Shown here piece by piece: positions 26,036-34,592 of a stretch of DNA of 53,165 nucleotides; the stretch's first letter is position 1, and each line of letters opens with the position of its first letter. Both the position numbers and the translations under genes were made by a program. Where the stretch lies: the NCBI RefSeq assembly GCF_013401435.1, contig NZ_JACBGN010000017.1:1-53165 (forward strand), in the 5' to 3' direction. The notes beneath the pieces are model-generated. The model was not told the origin of the DNA, made no database searches, and saw only the letters and a list, made by a program, of their open reading frames with translations. The DNA comes from Streptomyces sp. BR123. Lineage in GTDB: Bacteria > Actinomycetota > Actinomycetes > Streptomycetales > Streptomycetaceae.

Positions 26036-26445
26036 TTGACATGAGGGGTCTTCACCGGGGTCGCCTGATCCGCCTCGATGGTCCTGGCCGCCTCGGCTGC
26101 TTCCCGGAAGGTGACGACCGCCTCGCCGTTCTCCCGCGCCCATGCGGTGAGCATCCTGATGGGCTCCTCCAGGGTTCGCCCGAGATCGGTCAGGCCGTAC
26201 TCCACGCGCGGCGGCGCCTCGGCGTACGCGCGCCGCTCGACGAGCCCGTTGGCTTGGAGCCGGCGCAACGTCTGGGTCAGTACCTTGCGCGAAATGCCAC
26301 CGCTCAGCTCGACCAGCTCGCCGTGGCGCAACGGGCCGTCAGTCAGCGCGAAGAGCGTGACCATGGACCACTTACTGGCGATGATCTCCATGGCCAGGAG
26401 AGCAGGACAGTCGGCGAGGAAGGCAACTCCGGGTCGCAGGCTCAT
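26014..26445 (-). CDS. HxlR-family transcriptional regulator
   Basis: 143 residues. A winged helix with SKWSMVTLFALTDGPLRHGE near residue 24, ISRKVLTQTLRRLQANGLVE (recognition helix region) and VEYGLTDLGRTLEEP, the HxlR pattern. Such regulators often respond to electrophiles and control a divergent gene; here a DoxX-like membrane protein starts 96 bp away. ATG 26445 is chosen since sequence before it is not family-like. The last codons (NENPSRF) come from an IS630-like end, so the original C-terminus may have been replaced. Confidence 0.88.
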   Translation of the reverse strand: MSLRPGVAFLADCPALLAMEIIASKWSMVTLFALTDGPLRHGELVELSGGISRKVLTQTLRRLQANGLVERRAYAEAPPRVEYGLTDLGRTLEEPIRMLTAWARENGEAVVTFREAAEAARTIEADQATPVKTPHVNENPSRF

Positions 26446-26453
26446 GCCCCGAA

Positions 26454-26472
26454 GGTTACCTGGAGGTACCTG
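26454..26472. promoter_or_regulatory. Repeat in the HxlR/DoxX divergent region, candidate HxlR operator
   Basis: Two near-identical GGT(T)ACCTG units stand back to back (GGTTACCTG and GAGGTACCTG) just upstream of the HxlR start. Spacing and position fit an autoregulatory site shared with the divergent DoxX gene. This is inference from position and symmetry only. Confidence 0.4.
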
Positions 26473-26541
26473 ACAGCCGCCTATCGTCGTCGAGGTGCGC
26501 ACGCCCCCTTACTCGCATCTCGCACGATTGAGGTTTCAGCC

Positions 26542-26892
26542 ATGTTCGTCTCCCTTGCCGTCGTCACCGTGTTCATGTCGGCGCTTCTCCTGGTATCGGC
26601 CGGGGCCAAGTCGCTGCGGACGCGGCACATCACCGAGCAGATGTCCACCCTCGGAGTGCCGCAGAGCATGATGGCTTTCCTGATCGGCGCTCAGATCGCG
26701 GGCGCGGCCGGTGTGATCGCCGGGCTCTGGTGGGGACCCATCGGAATCGCCGCCGCGATCGGCCTGACGCTCTATTTCGCCGGCGCGGTCGCCTTCCACC
26801 TGCGCGTCGGCGACCGCAAGGGCGCGTCTCCGGCGGTGGTCCTCACTATGGCCTCCGTCGCCCTGATCATGCTGCGTGCTGCCACCCCCTGA
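26542..26892 (+). CDS. DoxX-like membrane protein
   Basis: 116 residues with four hydrophobic helices. LLVSAGAKSLRTRHITEQMS near the N-terminus and FAGAVAFHLRVGD near 85 are typical of the DoxX-like family found next to HxlR or TetR regulators. Probably an inner-membrane quinone- or redox-related protein; role unproven. Divergent from the HxlR gene, which likely controls it. Confidence 0.85.
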   Translation: MFVSLAVVTVFMSALLLVSAGAKSLRTRHITEQMSTLGVPQSMMAFLIGAQIAGAAGVIAGLWWGPIGIAAAIGLTLYFAGAVAFHLRVGDRKGASPAVVLTMASVALIMLRAATP

Positions 26893-26997
26893 CAGCGGAC
26901 AGCCGGTATGACGCTGGCCTTGATCGTGCTGGGTGAGGTCGGTCTCCGATGAGGACGGCCACCGTTGATCATCGTGAGTTGTGTCGACAAACGAAGA

Positions 26998-28089
26998 TCA
27001 GCCGGTGGCCGTGGGCCACAGCGTACTGATCAGAAACTCATGGGGTCCCCGTCCAGGACGTAGCGGACGTGGGGGCCGCCGAAAGCCGCGGATGATGTGT
27101 GGCTGACGCTGATGTTTGCGGAAGAAGCGGCGGGTCTCGGCGGCGAGTTCGGCCTGGTTCCGGGCGCGGTGCTGCTTGGGCAGGCTGTGCTTGAGGTCGG
27201 CGTTGACCAGCTCGTCGGGGTTGAGCTCGGGCGAATACGGGGGCAGGAAGTGCAGCTCGATGTCGTCGGGGTGGGCGGAGAGCCAGTTGCGGACCTTCCT
27301 GGAGCGGTGAGCGGGGTGCCCGTCGACCACGAGGTGGACCTTATGGCCGAAGTGGCCAGCGAGCCGCTGAAGGAAGCGGCACATCAGCTCGGCGGTGAAG
27401 TGCCCGGTGAAGACCATGAAGTGCATCCGGCCCCTGGTGCTGATCGCCGACATCGCGTTGACCGAGAACCGGTTTCCGCTCCTGCGCACCACGGGCGTCC
27501 TGCCCTTCTCGCCCCAGGTGCGGCCGGTGACCTGGTCGGAGCGGATGCCGACCTGGTCGGCGAAGAAAACCTCACCTCCGTCCTTCCTCGCCTTCGCCCG
27601 GATCGCTGGCCAGGTCTCCTCGTGCCAGCGATGCACGGCCCGCGGGTCCTGCTCGACGGCACGCTTGTCCGGCCGCTGGAAGGACAGACCCCACCGCTTC
27701 AGGTACTTGCCCACTCCCGGTTCGGTCAGCCGCACCCGGTACAGCTTCACGATCAGCTCGCCCACCAGTCGCCGCGTCCACAGCTGTCCGCTCAGGCCCA
27801 CGTCACAGGGCCGGTGATCTAGGATCGCCTGCCGCACGGCGGCCTGCTCGGTCTCCCCGAGCACCTGGTGCACCCCGATCGGCTTGCCCCGCGGCTGCAT
27901 GACCAGCGCCTCCCGGCCACCGGCCAGCCACTTCGCCCACCACCCGTCGACGGCCTTCAGCGACACCCCGAACACCGCCGCCACGTCCTCACGGACCCGC
28001 CCCGCCACCAACGCGGCCACCGCCCGCAGTCGCACGGCCTCCTGCGCCGACGGCGACAGATGCCGCGCGTCCCCCACCAGATCGCTCAC
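26998..28089 (-). pseudogene. IS630-family transposase with a 3' frameshift
   Basis: About 363 codons from GTG 28089. An HTH pair lies in the first 110 residues (RVREDVAAVFGVSLKAVDGW and the GELIVKLYRVRLTE region). The DDE domain has VFFADQVGIRSD, HLVVDGHPAHRS and LPPYSPELNPDELVNADLK. Near 27079 the frame slips: after HIIRGF the neighbouring frame gives GGPHVRYVLDGDPMSF and stop at 27030-27032, the normal family end, whereas the open frame runs out of the element to 26998. All three acidic residues remain, so activity is possible but the tail is abnormal. Confidence 0.8.
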
Positions 28090-28130
28090 ACCCAGCTCAA
28101 CGACCCAGAACCCAAACCGTTTCGGATCAA
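27026..28130 (-). mobile_element. IS630-family insertion sequence with readable ends
   Basis: Left end CTGATCAGAAAC (27026-27037) and right end, read inward on the minus strand, TTGATCCGAAACGG (from 28130). Each side is flanked by TA (27024-27025 and 28131-28132), the target duplicated by IS630 elements. It holds one transposase gene almost end to end. The ancestral stop (27030-27032) would lie within the left repeat, another sign that the boundaries are right. Confidence 0.8.
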
Positions 28131-28131
28131 T

Positions 28132-28453
28132 AGGCCGCTTGGCCGTCCCGTGAGGAACCCGTCGTGCGCGTACTGCTGCAGGGAATGATGCTCGCCGGTC
28201 GCGAGCCCGTCGATGTGCGGGCCGGTACGCCACGTGCGGGCTTGCCGGTCTGACGGGCAGGAAACCCGGGCGTGGACGCGAGCAGGTGCCATCGTGCACG
28301 CGGGGCCGGGTGATCGCGCTGACGAAAACGAATCCGCCGGCCGGCACCGGTCTGACGCACTGGTCGACACGGACCCTCGCCGGTTCCCTCAAGCGGCGTG
28401 AGGGCATCTCTGTGTCCTGGTACAGATGCAAATCCAATAGGCGGGCGATGTGG
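28132..28453. other. Sequence trapped between the IS630 and IS701 elements
   Basis: 322 bases lying between the right TA of the IS630 element and the left TTAG of the IS701 element. Minus-strand frames are open (for example GPHIDGLATGEHHSLQQYAH) but none matches a family I know. It probably holds part of a gene cut by the insertions; it joins to sequence left of 27024 when IS630 is removed. Confidence 0.4.
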
Positions 28454-28481
28454 TTAGTACTCCAGTCGTAGATCGTGATCT

Positions 28482-29140
28482 TCATGTCTGATTCGCGGCC
28501 TGTCGGCGGTAGTGGCTGGCCCTGGCTCGGGCCTGATGGCGGCGTCGCCAGGCGGACCAGCCGAGCCGGTGAGTCACGGCGCACATGGGCCGGACGATTG
28601 CTGTGAACAGCCGCTGGATCTCGTTGCAGGTGAGCGGGATCAGTCCGTCCGAGGCGGGATGGCGGGCGTGTTCGTCAGCACGGACGACAGCGAGGAAGGC
28701 GTGAGCGAGCATGGCCAGGGTGACCCAGCGGGACCACGAGGTGAAGCGGCGGACTTGGTGTTCGTCCAGTCCGGCCAGGCCCTTTCCTGCCCGGAAAGTC
28801 TCCTCCACCCGCCATCTCGACCCGGCGACGCGCACCAGCGTGGCCGGCGGCACCGGGGCCGGCGACCAGCAGCGGTAGTAGGCCAGTTCACCGGTGGTGC
28901 GGTTGCGGCGGATCATCCCGCACATCATCACGCACGGCGTCGGCGTCCCACGTGGCCCGGCCGATCAGGTGCTGCATGCCGTCCGGGCTGGTCTCCCCGG
29001 CCCACTCCGCGCACCCGGCGCCGGGGCTCGACCCGCGCGAACCGGCCCGCTGTCCGGCCCATCCGGCCCTCGAACGCCTCCTGCCGGCAGGCAGGGTCTA
29101 CGCTGTGACCAGCGGCCACCGCGAGCTCGTCAGTCTTCAC
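28482..29140 (-). pseudogene. IS701-family transposase, internally deleted
   Basis: The start at 29140 reads MKTDELAVAAGHSVDPAC and later RFARVEPRRR, the normal N-terminus. After one deletion another frame gives WAGETSPDGMQHLIGRATWD and DADAVRDDV. After a second deletion (near 28930) the C-terminal part follows intact: RNRTTGELAYYRCWSP, WRVEETFRAGKGLAGLDEHQ, WVTLAMLAHAFLAVVRADEH and a final Arg/Ala-rich tail. The catalytic core between these pieces is gone, so the element could move only with help from another copy. Confidence 0.8.
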
Positions 29141-29150
29141 ACACCGATGA

Positions 29151-29702
29151 TCAGCGGTGGCCGCGGCTTTCCCGCAGCCGGTCCTCAGGCAAGATCGCGC
29201 TGTATGGCTGGATCACCAGGTCGCGCTGATACCAGGTGCCTGGCTCACCGCCGAGGTGGGCCGGTTCGGCCGGGCCGACAGGGACGAACCCTGCTTTGGC
29301 CAGCACCTTCTGAGACGCGGCATTCTGGCGGGCCGTGGCTGCCCTCAGCGTGCGCAGCCCGTGTCGGGCCGCCGCCAGCCGGCACAGCTCCCGGACGGTC
29401 GCGGTCGCGACGCCGCGGCCGGCGATGTGCTGCGCGACCCGGTAGCCGAGTTCCGCAGTGTGGTCCTCGATACCGACCAGATTGAACCTGCCGAGTACCG
29501 AGCCGTCCTCGGCGACGAGTACGTGGAAGGCGCAGATTCCGGCCTCCTGCTCGGTCAGCAAGGCGTTGTACCGATCGGCGAACCGGTCGAAGAAGTCGTC
29601 GCCGCGGTCCGGGACCGAGGCAGCGAAGTAGGCGCGGTTCGCCAGCTCGAAGGCCAGGACCGCCGGGGCATGGCCAGCATGCAGCCGCTTCAGCTTGGGC
29701 AT
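29151..29702 (-). CDS. GNAT-family N-acetyltransferase carried within the IS701 element
   Basis: 183 residues. The acetyl-CoA loop is visible in AELGYRVAQHIAGRGVATAT (Q/R-x-x-G-x-G/A form), followed by the usual ARQNAASQKVLAKAGFVPVG. It resembles RimJ/RimL-type protein or small-molecule acetyltransferases. ATG 29702 has AAGG seven bases upstream. It lies between the transposase remnant and the right inverted repeat, co-directional with the remnant, so it is a passenger or was trapped. Substrate unknown. Confidence 0.85.
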   Translation of the reverse strand: MPKLKRLHAGHAPAVLAFELANRAYFAASVPDRGDDFFDRFADRYNALLTEQEAGICAFHVLVAEDGSVLGRFNLVGIEDHTAELGYRVAQHIAGRGVATATVRELCRLAAARHGLRTLRAATARQNAASQKVLAKAGFVPVGPAEPAHLGGEPGTWYQRDLVIQPYSAILPEDRLRESRGHR

Positions 29703-29805
29703 TTCCCGACCTTACCCAGATGGTCCGCTGAGGCCACCTGGTTTTGCAGACAGCTCCAAGGCCAGGGCACATAACGATCTACGACTGGAGTATTAGTTGC
29801 TTGGT

Positions 29806-30933
29806 CTAGAGCCAGTCCCGACGTTTGAAGATGAGGTACAAACTGATGCAAACTGCCGCCATCAGGGCAACTGCGAATGGGTATCCGAGCGCCCAGCGCA
29901 GTTCCGGCATGGCTTCGAAGTTCATGCCATAGATAGTGCCAACGAGTGTGGGTGCAAACAGAATTGCCGCCCAACTTGAGATCTTCTTGATCTCCTCGTT
30001 TTGTTCGAAGCCGGCTTCGGCCAGGGCTCGCATCTCGGCGTTCTGTTGTTGGGAGACCAGGGTCGCGTTGACCGTGAGGATGTCCGTGAGTGCCTGGCGG
30101 AAGCCGTCGACGCGTTCGCTGGTGTGGGTGACGTGGTCGGCCACGTCGCGGAGGTAGCGCTGGAGCTCCTCGTCCGTGCCGTACTTCGCGAAGCCGGCCA
30201 TCAGGCCGTGGAGCATGGCCACCAGGGGGCGGGTGGCGCGCTGGAACTCGACCATCTCGCGGGAGAGTTCGTAGATGCGGCGGGAGACCTCCGGGTCGCC
30301 GCGGAACACCTCGGTCTCGATCTCGTCCATGTCGTTCTGGACGCCCTCGACGACAGGGGCGTAGCCGTCGACCACCGCGTCGAGGATGGCGTACAGGGCG
30401 GCCTCCGGGCCGAGGGAGAGGAGTTCGGGGGTCCCCTCCATGCGGCGGCGTACCGCCGGGAGGTCGGGGGCGGCGCCGTGGCGGACGGTGATCAGGAAGT
30501 CCGGGCCGACGAAGATGTGGAGCTCGCTGAACTCGACCTCCTCCGGGGCGTCCAGGTAGCGGGCGGCGCGCAGGACGACGAAGAGGGTGTCGCCGTAGCG
30601 CTCCAGCTTGGGGCGCTGGTGGGCTTCGAGGGCGTCCTCGACGGCGAGCTCGTGGAGGTTGAACTCGGCGGCTAGGGACAGTAGTTCGGTTTCGGTGGGG
30701 CGGTGCAGGCCGATCCAGGCCATGCGGCCGGGCTGCTCGCGCAGTCGGCGGAAGGTTTCTGCGAGGGTGGTGGGGGACGCGACGCGCCTGCCGGCGCGGT
30801 ACACCGCGGAGTCGATCACGCTGCGGTGGTCCACGGGGGTCTCGGCCGGGGGCGTGGCGGGCGGGGGCGCGGCGCGGCGCCACCCCGGTCGCTTCGGCGA
30901 CGGTGGGGGATCGCGGTCTGGGTGCTCCGGCAT
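29806..30933 (-). CDS. corA: CorA-family magnesium/cobalt transporter
   Basis: 375 residues. A long cytoplasmic domain with a charged helix region (MDEIETEVFRGD, MVEFQRATRPLVAMLHGL), then two membrane helices with the GMN selectivity motif in TIYGMNFEAMPEL and the C-terminal KRRDWL. Forms a homopentameric Mg2+/Co2+ channel in the membrane. The first 40 residues are Pro/Arg-rich and variable. ATG 30933 has GGGAGC upstream. A truncated relative is at 21316-21465. Confidence 0.92.
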   Translation of the reverse strand: MPEHPDRDPPPSPKRPGWRRAAPPPATPPAETPVDHRSVIDSAVYRAGRRVASPTTLAETFRRLREQPGRMAWIGLHRPTETELLSLAAEFNLHELAVEDALEAHQRPKLERYGDTLFVVLRAARYLDAPEEVEFSELHIFVGPDFLITVRHGAAPDLPAVRRRMEGTPELLSLGPEAALYAILDAVVDGYAPVVEGVQNDMDEIETEVFRGDPEVSRRIYELSREMVEFQRATRPLVAMLHGLMAGFAKYGTDEELQRYLRDVADHVTHTSERVDGFRQALTDILTVNATLVSQQQNAEMRALAEAGFEQNEEIKKISSWAAILFAPTLVGTIYGMNFEAMPELRWALGYPFAVALMAAVCISLYLIFKRRDWL

Positions 30934-31034
30934 CGCGGGTCAGCTCCCGGGGTGGGTCAGCGGCATCAGGGGATGGTTTTGATCGCTGGTCGTTGCGGAC
31001 AGGATCTGTCCGCCATGGGGGATAGCTTGCTGTC

Positions 31035-32162
31035 ATGGCCTCCAGGACGACGCACCGCGTACTCGACACCCGTTCACTGAACCGTGCCACGCTCGCCCGG
31101 CAGCTACTCCTCAGCCGCGCCGAGATGCCCGCGTTGGACGCCGTCGCGCACCTGCTCGGGCTCCAGGCGCAGAACGTGAAGCCCCCGTACTTCCAGCTGC
31201 ACGCACGGCTCGCCGGGTTCCGGCCTGATGAGCTCGCCGGGCTGATGGAGTCCCGCCGGGTGGTCCGGATGGTCACCATGCGCTCCACCATTCACACGCA
31301 CACCGCCGCGGACGCCCTCACCCTGCGGCCCCTCGTCCAGGCCCCCCGCGACCGGGAGCTGGGGAACTTCCGCAAGGGCCTCCTCGGCGTGGACCTCGAA
31401 CGGCTCACCGGGCTCGCCCGCGCGTTCGTCGAGGCCGAGCCGCGCACCATGGGCGAGATCCGCGAGGAGCTGCTGAAGCACTGGCCCGATGCCGAGCCGC
31501 AGGCGCTGTCCGTCGCCGCGCGCTGCCGGCTGCCGCTCGTGCAGGTCACGCCGCGCGGGGTGTGGGGGCGCCGCGGGCAGGTGCGGCTCACCACCGTCGG
31601 GTGCTGGCTCGGCGGCGAAGCGTCGGATGCAGAGGCAGAAGTGTCCGGTGCGGGGGTGGACGGGCTCGTGGTGCGGTATCTGCGTGCGTTCGGGCCCGCC
31701 TCCGTCAAGGACATGCAGGTGTGGGCCGGGCTCACCCGTCTGCGGGAATCCTTCGAGCGGCTGCGGCCGCAGCTGTCCGTCTTCCGCGACGAGAACGGCG
31801 TCGAGCTGTTCGATGTGCCCGATGCGCCCCGACCGCCGGCCGACACCCCGGCGCCGCCCCGCTTCCTGCCCGAGTTCGACAACCTCCTGCTCTCGCACGC
31901 CGACCGTACGCGAGTGGTACCCGCCGACCTCAAAGGCCGTAGCTGGGCGGGCAATCAGGCGTATTGCACGCTCCTCCTCGACGGGTTCCTCGCCGGCCTG
32001 TGGCGGCTGGACGACGCCGGCCGGCTCACCGTCGAACTCTTCGGAAGGGCCACCCGGCAGGAGAAGGACGCCATTGCGGCCGAAGGGGAGCGGATGCTCG
32101 TCGACATGGCCGGGGGCGCGGGCGGGGCGGGCTCCGTCCGCTTCGGGTCAATCCACGGCTGA
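31035..32162 (+). CDS. Winged-helix DNA-binding protein of the AlkZ/YcaQ (HTH_42) type
   Basis: 375 residues. Near residue 44, LLGLQAQNVKPPYFQL contains a Q-x-Q motif, as in the interstrand-crosslink glycosylases AlkZ/AlkX, where it is part of the active site. RVVRMVTMRSTIHTHTA and LLLSHADRTRVVP are also family stretches. Probably a DNA glycosylase or repair-related protein. ATG 31035 follows divergent corA by about 100 bp. In antibiotic producers AlkZ confers self-resistance, but most relatives are housekeeping or unknown. Confidence 0.8.
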   Translation: MASRTTHRVLDTRSLNRATLARQLLLSRAEMPALDAVAHLLGLQAQNVKPPYFQLHARLAGFRPDELAGLMESRRVVRMVTMRSTIHTHTAADALTLRPLVQAPRDRELGNFRKGLLGVDLERLTGLARAFVEAEPRTMGEIREELLKHWPDAEPQALSVAARCRLPLVQVTPRGVWGRRGQVRLTTVGCWLGGEASDAEAEVSGAGVDGLVVRYLRAFGPASVKDMQVWAGLTRLRESFERLRPQLSVFRDENGVELFDVPDAPRPPADTPAPPRFLPEFDNLLLSHADRTRVVPADLKGRSWAGNQAYCTLLLDGFLAGLWRLDDAGRLTVELFGRATRQEKDAIAAEGERMLVDMAGGAGGAGSVRFGSIHG

Positions 32163-32198
32163 CCCGGCTCTGGTGGGGCGTGCTGCCAGCACGGCACG

Positions 32199-33929
32199 AT
32201 GCCCCTCATGACGCACAACACCGTCGAGAATGCAGGGGCGGCGGCCGGGAACGGCGGCGGCGCCGCCGGGTTCCGTGCCGCGCGGGACTTCCTCCTCGCC
32301 CACCGCGAGGACTACGGGGGCGCCCGCGCCGGCTTCGCCTGGCCGCGGCCCGAGCGCTTCAACTGGGCCGAGGACTGGTTCGACCACCTCGCCCACGGCG
32401 ACGCCGGCACCGCCGACGCGCTCCGCATCGTCGAGGAGGACGGCACGAGCCGCGGCCTCTCCTTCCGGGAGCTGTCCGAACGCTCCTGCTCCGCCGCCAA
32501 CTGGCTGCGCGAGCAGGGGGTCGCGGCCGGCGACCGGGTCCTCGTCATGCTCGGCAACCAGCGCGAACTGTGGGAGGTCATGCTCGGTGCGATGCGGCTG
32601 CGCGCCGTCGTCATCCCCGCCACCCCGCTGCTCGGCCCGGCCGACCTGCACGACCGCATCGAACGCGGCCGCGTACGCCACGTCATCGTGCGCGCCGAGG
32701 ACACCGCCAAGTTCGACGGCGTCCCGGGCAACTACACGAGGATCGCCGCGGGAGCGCAGGTGCCCACCGGCTGGCGGCGCCTGGAGGACATGTACCGGGC
32801 CGACCGGGCCTTCACCCCGGACGGCGCGACCCTCGCCGGCGACCCGCTGATGCTGTACTTCACCTCCGGGACGACCGCCCGCCCCAAGCTCGTCGAGCAC
32901 ACCCACGCCTCGTACCCGATCGGGCACCTGTCCACCATGTACTGGCTCGGGCTGCAGCCCGGCGACGTGCACCTCAACATCGCCTCGCCCGGTTGGGCCA
33001 AGCACGCCTGGTCCAACCTCTTCGCCCCGTGGAACGCCGGCGCCACCGCCTTCGTGTACAACTACACCCGCTTCGACGCGGAGCGGCTGATGGCGGAGAT
33101 GGACCGGCACGGCGTGACCACCTTCTGCGCCCCGCCCACCGTGTGGCGGATGCTGATCCAGTCCGATCCGGGGAAGCTGCGCAACCCGCCGCGCGAGGCG
33201 GTCGCCGCCGGCGAGCCCCTCAACCCCGAGGTCATCGCGAAGGTCCGCGACGCGTGGGGCGTCACCATCCGCGACGGATTCGGCCAGACCGAGACGACCC
33301 TCCAGATCGGCAACTTCCCCGGGGCGCGGGTGAAGCCCGGCTCGATGGGGCGGCCCGCGCCCGGATACGAGATCGTCCTCCTCGACCCGGTCACCGGCAA
33401 GGTCTCCCCGGACGAGGGCGAGGTCTGCGTGGACCTCGGCCCGCGCCCGGCCGGGGTGATGACCGGCTACCGCGACGACGAGGAGCGCACCGCCGAGGCC
33501 ATGGCGGACGGGCTCTACCGCACGGGCGACATCGCCGCGCGCGACGCGGACGGCTACCTCACCTACGTCGGGCGCTCCGACGACGTCTTCAAGGCCTCCG
33601 ACTACAAGATCAGCCCGTTCGAGCTGGAGAGCGCGCTGCTGGAGCACGAGGCCGTGGCGGAGGCCGCCGTCGTACCGGCCCCCGACCCGCTGCGGCTGGC
33701 CGTGCCGAAGGCGTACGTCGCGCTCGCCGCCGGCTGGGAGCCGGGGCCGGAGACGGCGCGGGCGCTGTTCGCGCACTCCCGCGCGGTGCTCTCCCCGTAC
33801 AAGCGGATCCGCCGCATCGAGTTCGCGGAGCTCCCGAAGACCGTGTCCGGCAAGATCCGCCGGGTGGAGCTGCGGGAGCTGACCGCGGCGGGCTCGGGAG
33901 CGGAGTACGACGAGGCAGAGCTGGGCTGA
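32199..33929 (+). CDS. AMP-forming acyl-CoA synthetase
   Basis: 576 residues of the ANL superfamily. The P-loop is YFTSGTTARPKLVEHTH (about 223-239), motif A5 DGFGQTETT near 364, the RTGDIAARDADGYLTY(VGR) hinge near 432 and C-terminal lysine in PKTVSGKIRR near 547. It resembles medium-chain acyl-CoA synthetases (ACSM-like), with TSPGWAKHAWSN-like wording at IASPGWAKHAWSN. It activates a fatty or aromatic acid through acyl-AMP. It follows the winged-helix gene by 36 bp. A short duplication of the stop region (CTGGGCTGAGG) follows it. Confidence 0.9.
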   Translation: MPLMTHNTVENAGAAAGNGGGAAGFRAARDFLLAHREDYGGARAGFAWPRPERFNWAEDWFDHLAHGDAGTADALRIVEEDGTSRGLSFRELSERSCSAANWLREQGVAAGDRVLVMLGNQRELWEVMLGAMRLRAVVIPATPLLGPADLHDRIERGRVRHVIVRAEDTAKFDGVPGNYTRIAAGAQVPTGWRRLEDMYRADRAFTPDGATLAGDPLMLYFTSGTTARPKLVEHTHASYPIGHLSTMYWLGLQPGDVHLNIASPGWAKHAWSNLFAPWNAGATAFVYNYTRFDAERLMAEMDRHGVTTFCAPPTVWRMLIQSDPGKLRNPPREAVAAGEPLNPEVIAKVRDAWGVTIRDGFGQTETTLQIGNFPGARVKPGSMGRPAPGYEIVLLDPVTGKVSPDEGEVCVDLGPRPAGVMTGYRDDEERTAEAMADGLYRTGDIAARDADGYLTYVGRSDDVFKASDYKISPFELESALLEHEAVAEAAVVPAPDPLRLAVPKAYVALAAGWEPGPETARALFAHSRAVLSPYKRIRRIEFAELPKTVSGKIRRVELRELTAAGSGAEYDEAELG

Positions 33930-34025
33930 GGCCGAGCTGGGCTGAGGTCGACCCGGCTGAGGCCGGCGGGCGGGACCTGCCGCGGCCGGTACCGCCCGCC
34001 CGTAAGCGCGTGCGTGCGTACGCGG

Positions 34026-34514
34026 CTACGCCGGCAGGTGCGCCTCGATCGCGGCGATGACCTCGTCGGACTCGGGCTCGGTACGCGGGCGGAACCGCGC
34101 GACGACCTCACCGGCGGGGGAGATCAGGAACTTCTCGAAGTTCCACTGGACGTCACCCGCCTCGCCGTCCGCGTCCGGGGTCTTCACCAGCTCGCGGTAC
34201 AGCGGGTGCCGGTTCTCGCCGTTGACCTCGGACTTCTCCAGCATCGGGAAGGTCACCCCGAAGCCGGTCGCGCAGAACGTCCGGATGTCCTCGGCGGTGC
34301 CGGGCTCCTGCTCGCCGAACTGGTTGCAGGGCACTCCGATGACGGTGAAGCCCTTCTCCTCGTACTTGAACTGGAGCCGCGCCAGGCCCGAGTACTGCGG
34401 GGTGAGGCCGCACTGCGATGCGGTGTTCACCAGCAGGATCACCTTGCCCTTGTGGGCACCGAGGCTGGTGGGCTCGTCGGACAGGGTGGTCAGCGGGATG
34501 TCGTACAGGCTCAT
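34026..34514 (-). CDS. Glutathione peroxidase-family thiol peroxidase
   Basis: 162 residues. NTASQCGLTPQY near residue 30 holds the peroxidatic Cys; GVPCNQFGEQEPG near 60 has the second Cys and conserved Gln; WNFEKFLI near 124 supplies Trp and Asn. These make up the usual tetrad. As in most bacteria it has Cys rather than selenocysteine and probably uses thioredoxin or mycothiol-linked donors. Cytosolic. Confidence 0.92.
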   Translation of the reverse strand: MSLYDIPLTTLSDEPTSLGAHKGKVILLVNTASQCGLTPQYSGLARLQFKYEEKGFTVIGVPCNQFGEQEPGTAEDIRTFCATGFGVTFPMLEKSEVNGENRHPLYRELVKTPDADGEAGDVQWNFEKFLISPAGEVVARFRPRTEPESDEVIAAIEAHLPA

Positions 34515-34592
34515 CGGGCTCTCCTCGGCAGGGCAGGTCGCGGCCAGCGGATATCGCCTCCGAGCGTACGTCCCGGCCGGAGGGGGCCGGGG

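Larger units (their letters stand above)
28458..29792 (-). mobile_element. IS701-type element with deleted transposase and a GNAT passenger gene
   Basis: Perfect 18-bp inverted ends: TACTCCAGTCGTAGATCG at 28458-28475 and its complement at 29775-29792. Both are flanked by TTAG (28454-28457 and 29793-29796), which fits the 4-bp YTAR duplication of the IS701 family. Inside are a degenerate IS701 transposase (28482-29140) and an intact acetyltransferase gene (29151-29702). The element lies 10 bp beyond the corA stop. Confidence 0.8.

Noticed and set aside
25026..26039. 337-codon plus-strand frame as one gene
   Set aside because: Its first half is antisense to the TipAS-like gene and its second half is an ISAs1 transposase remnant joined by chance.
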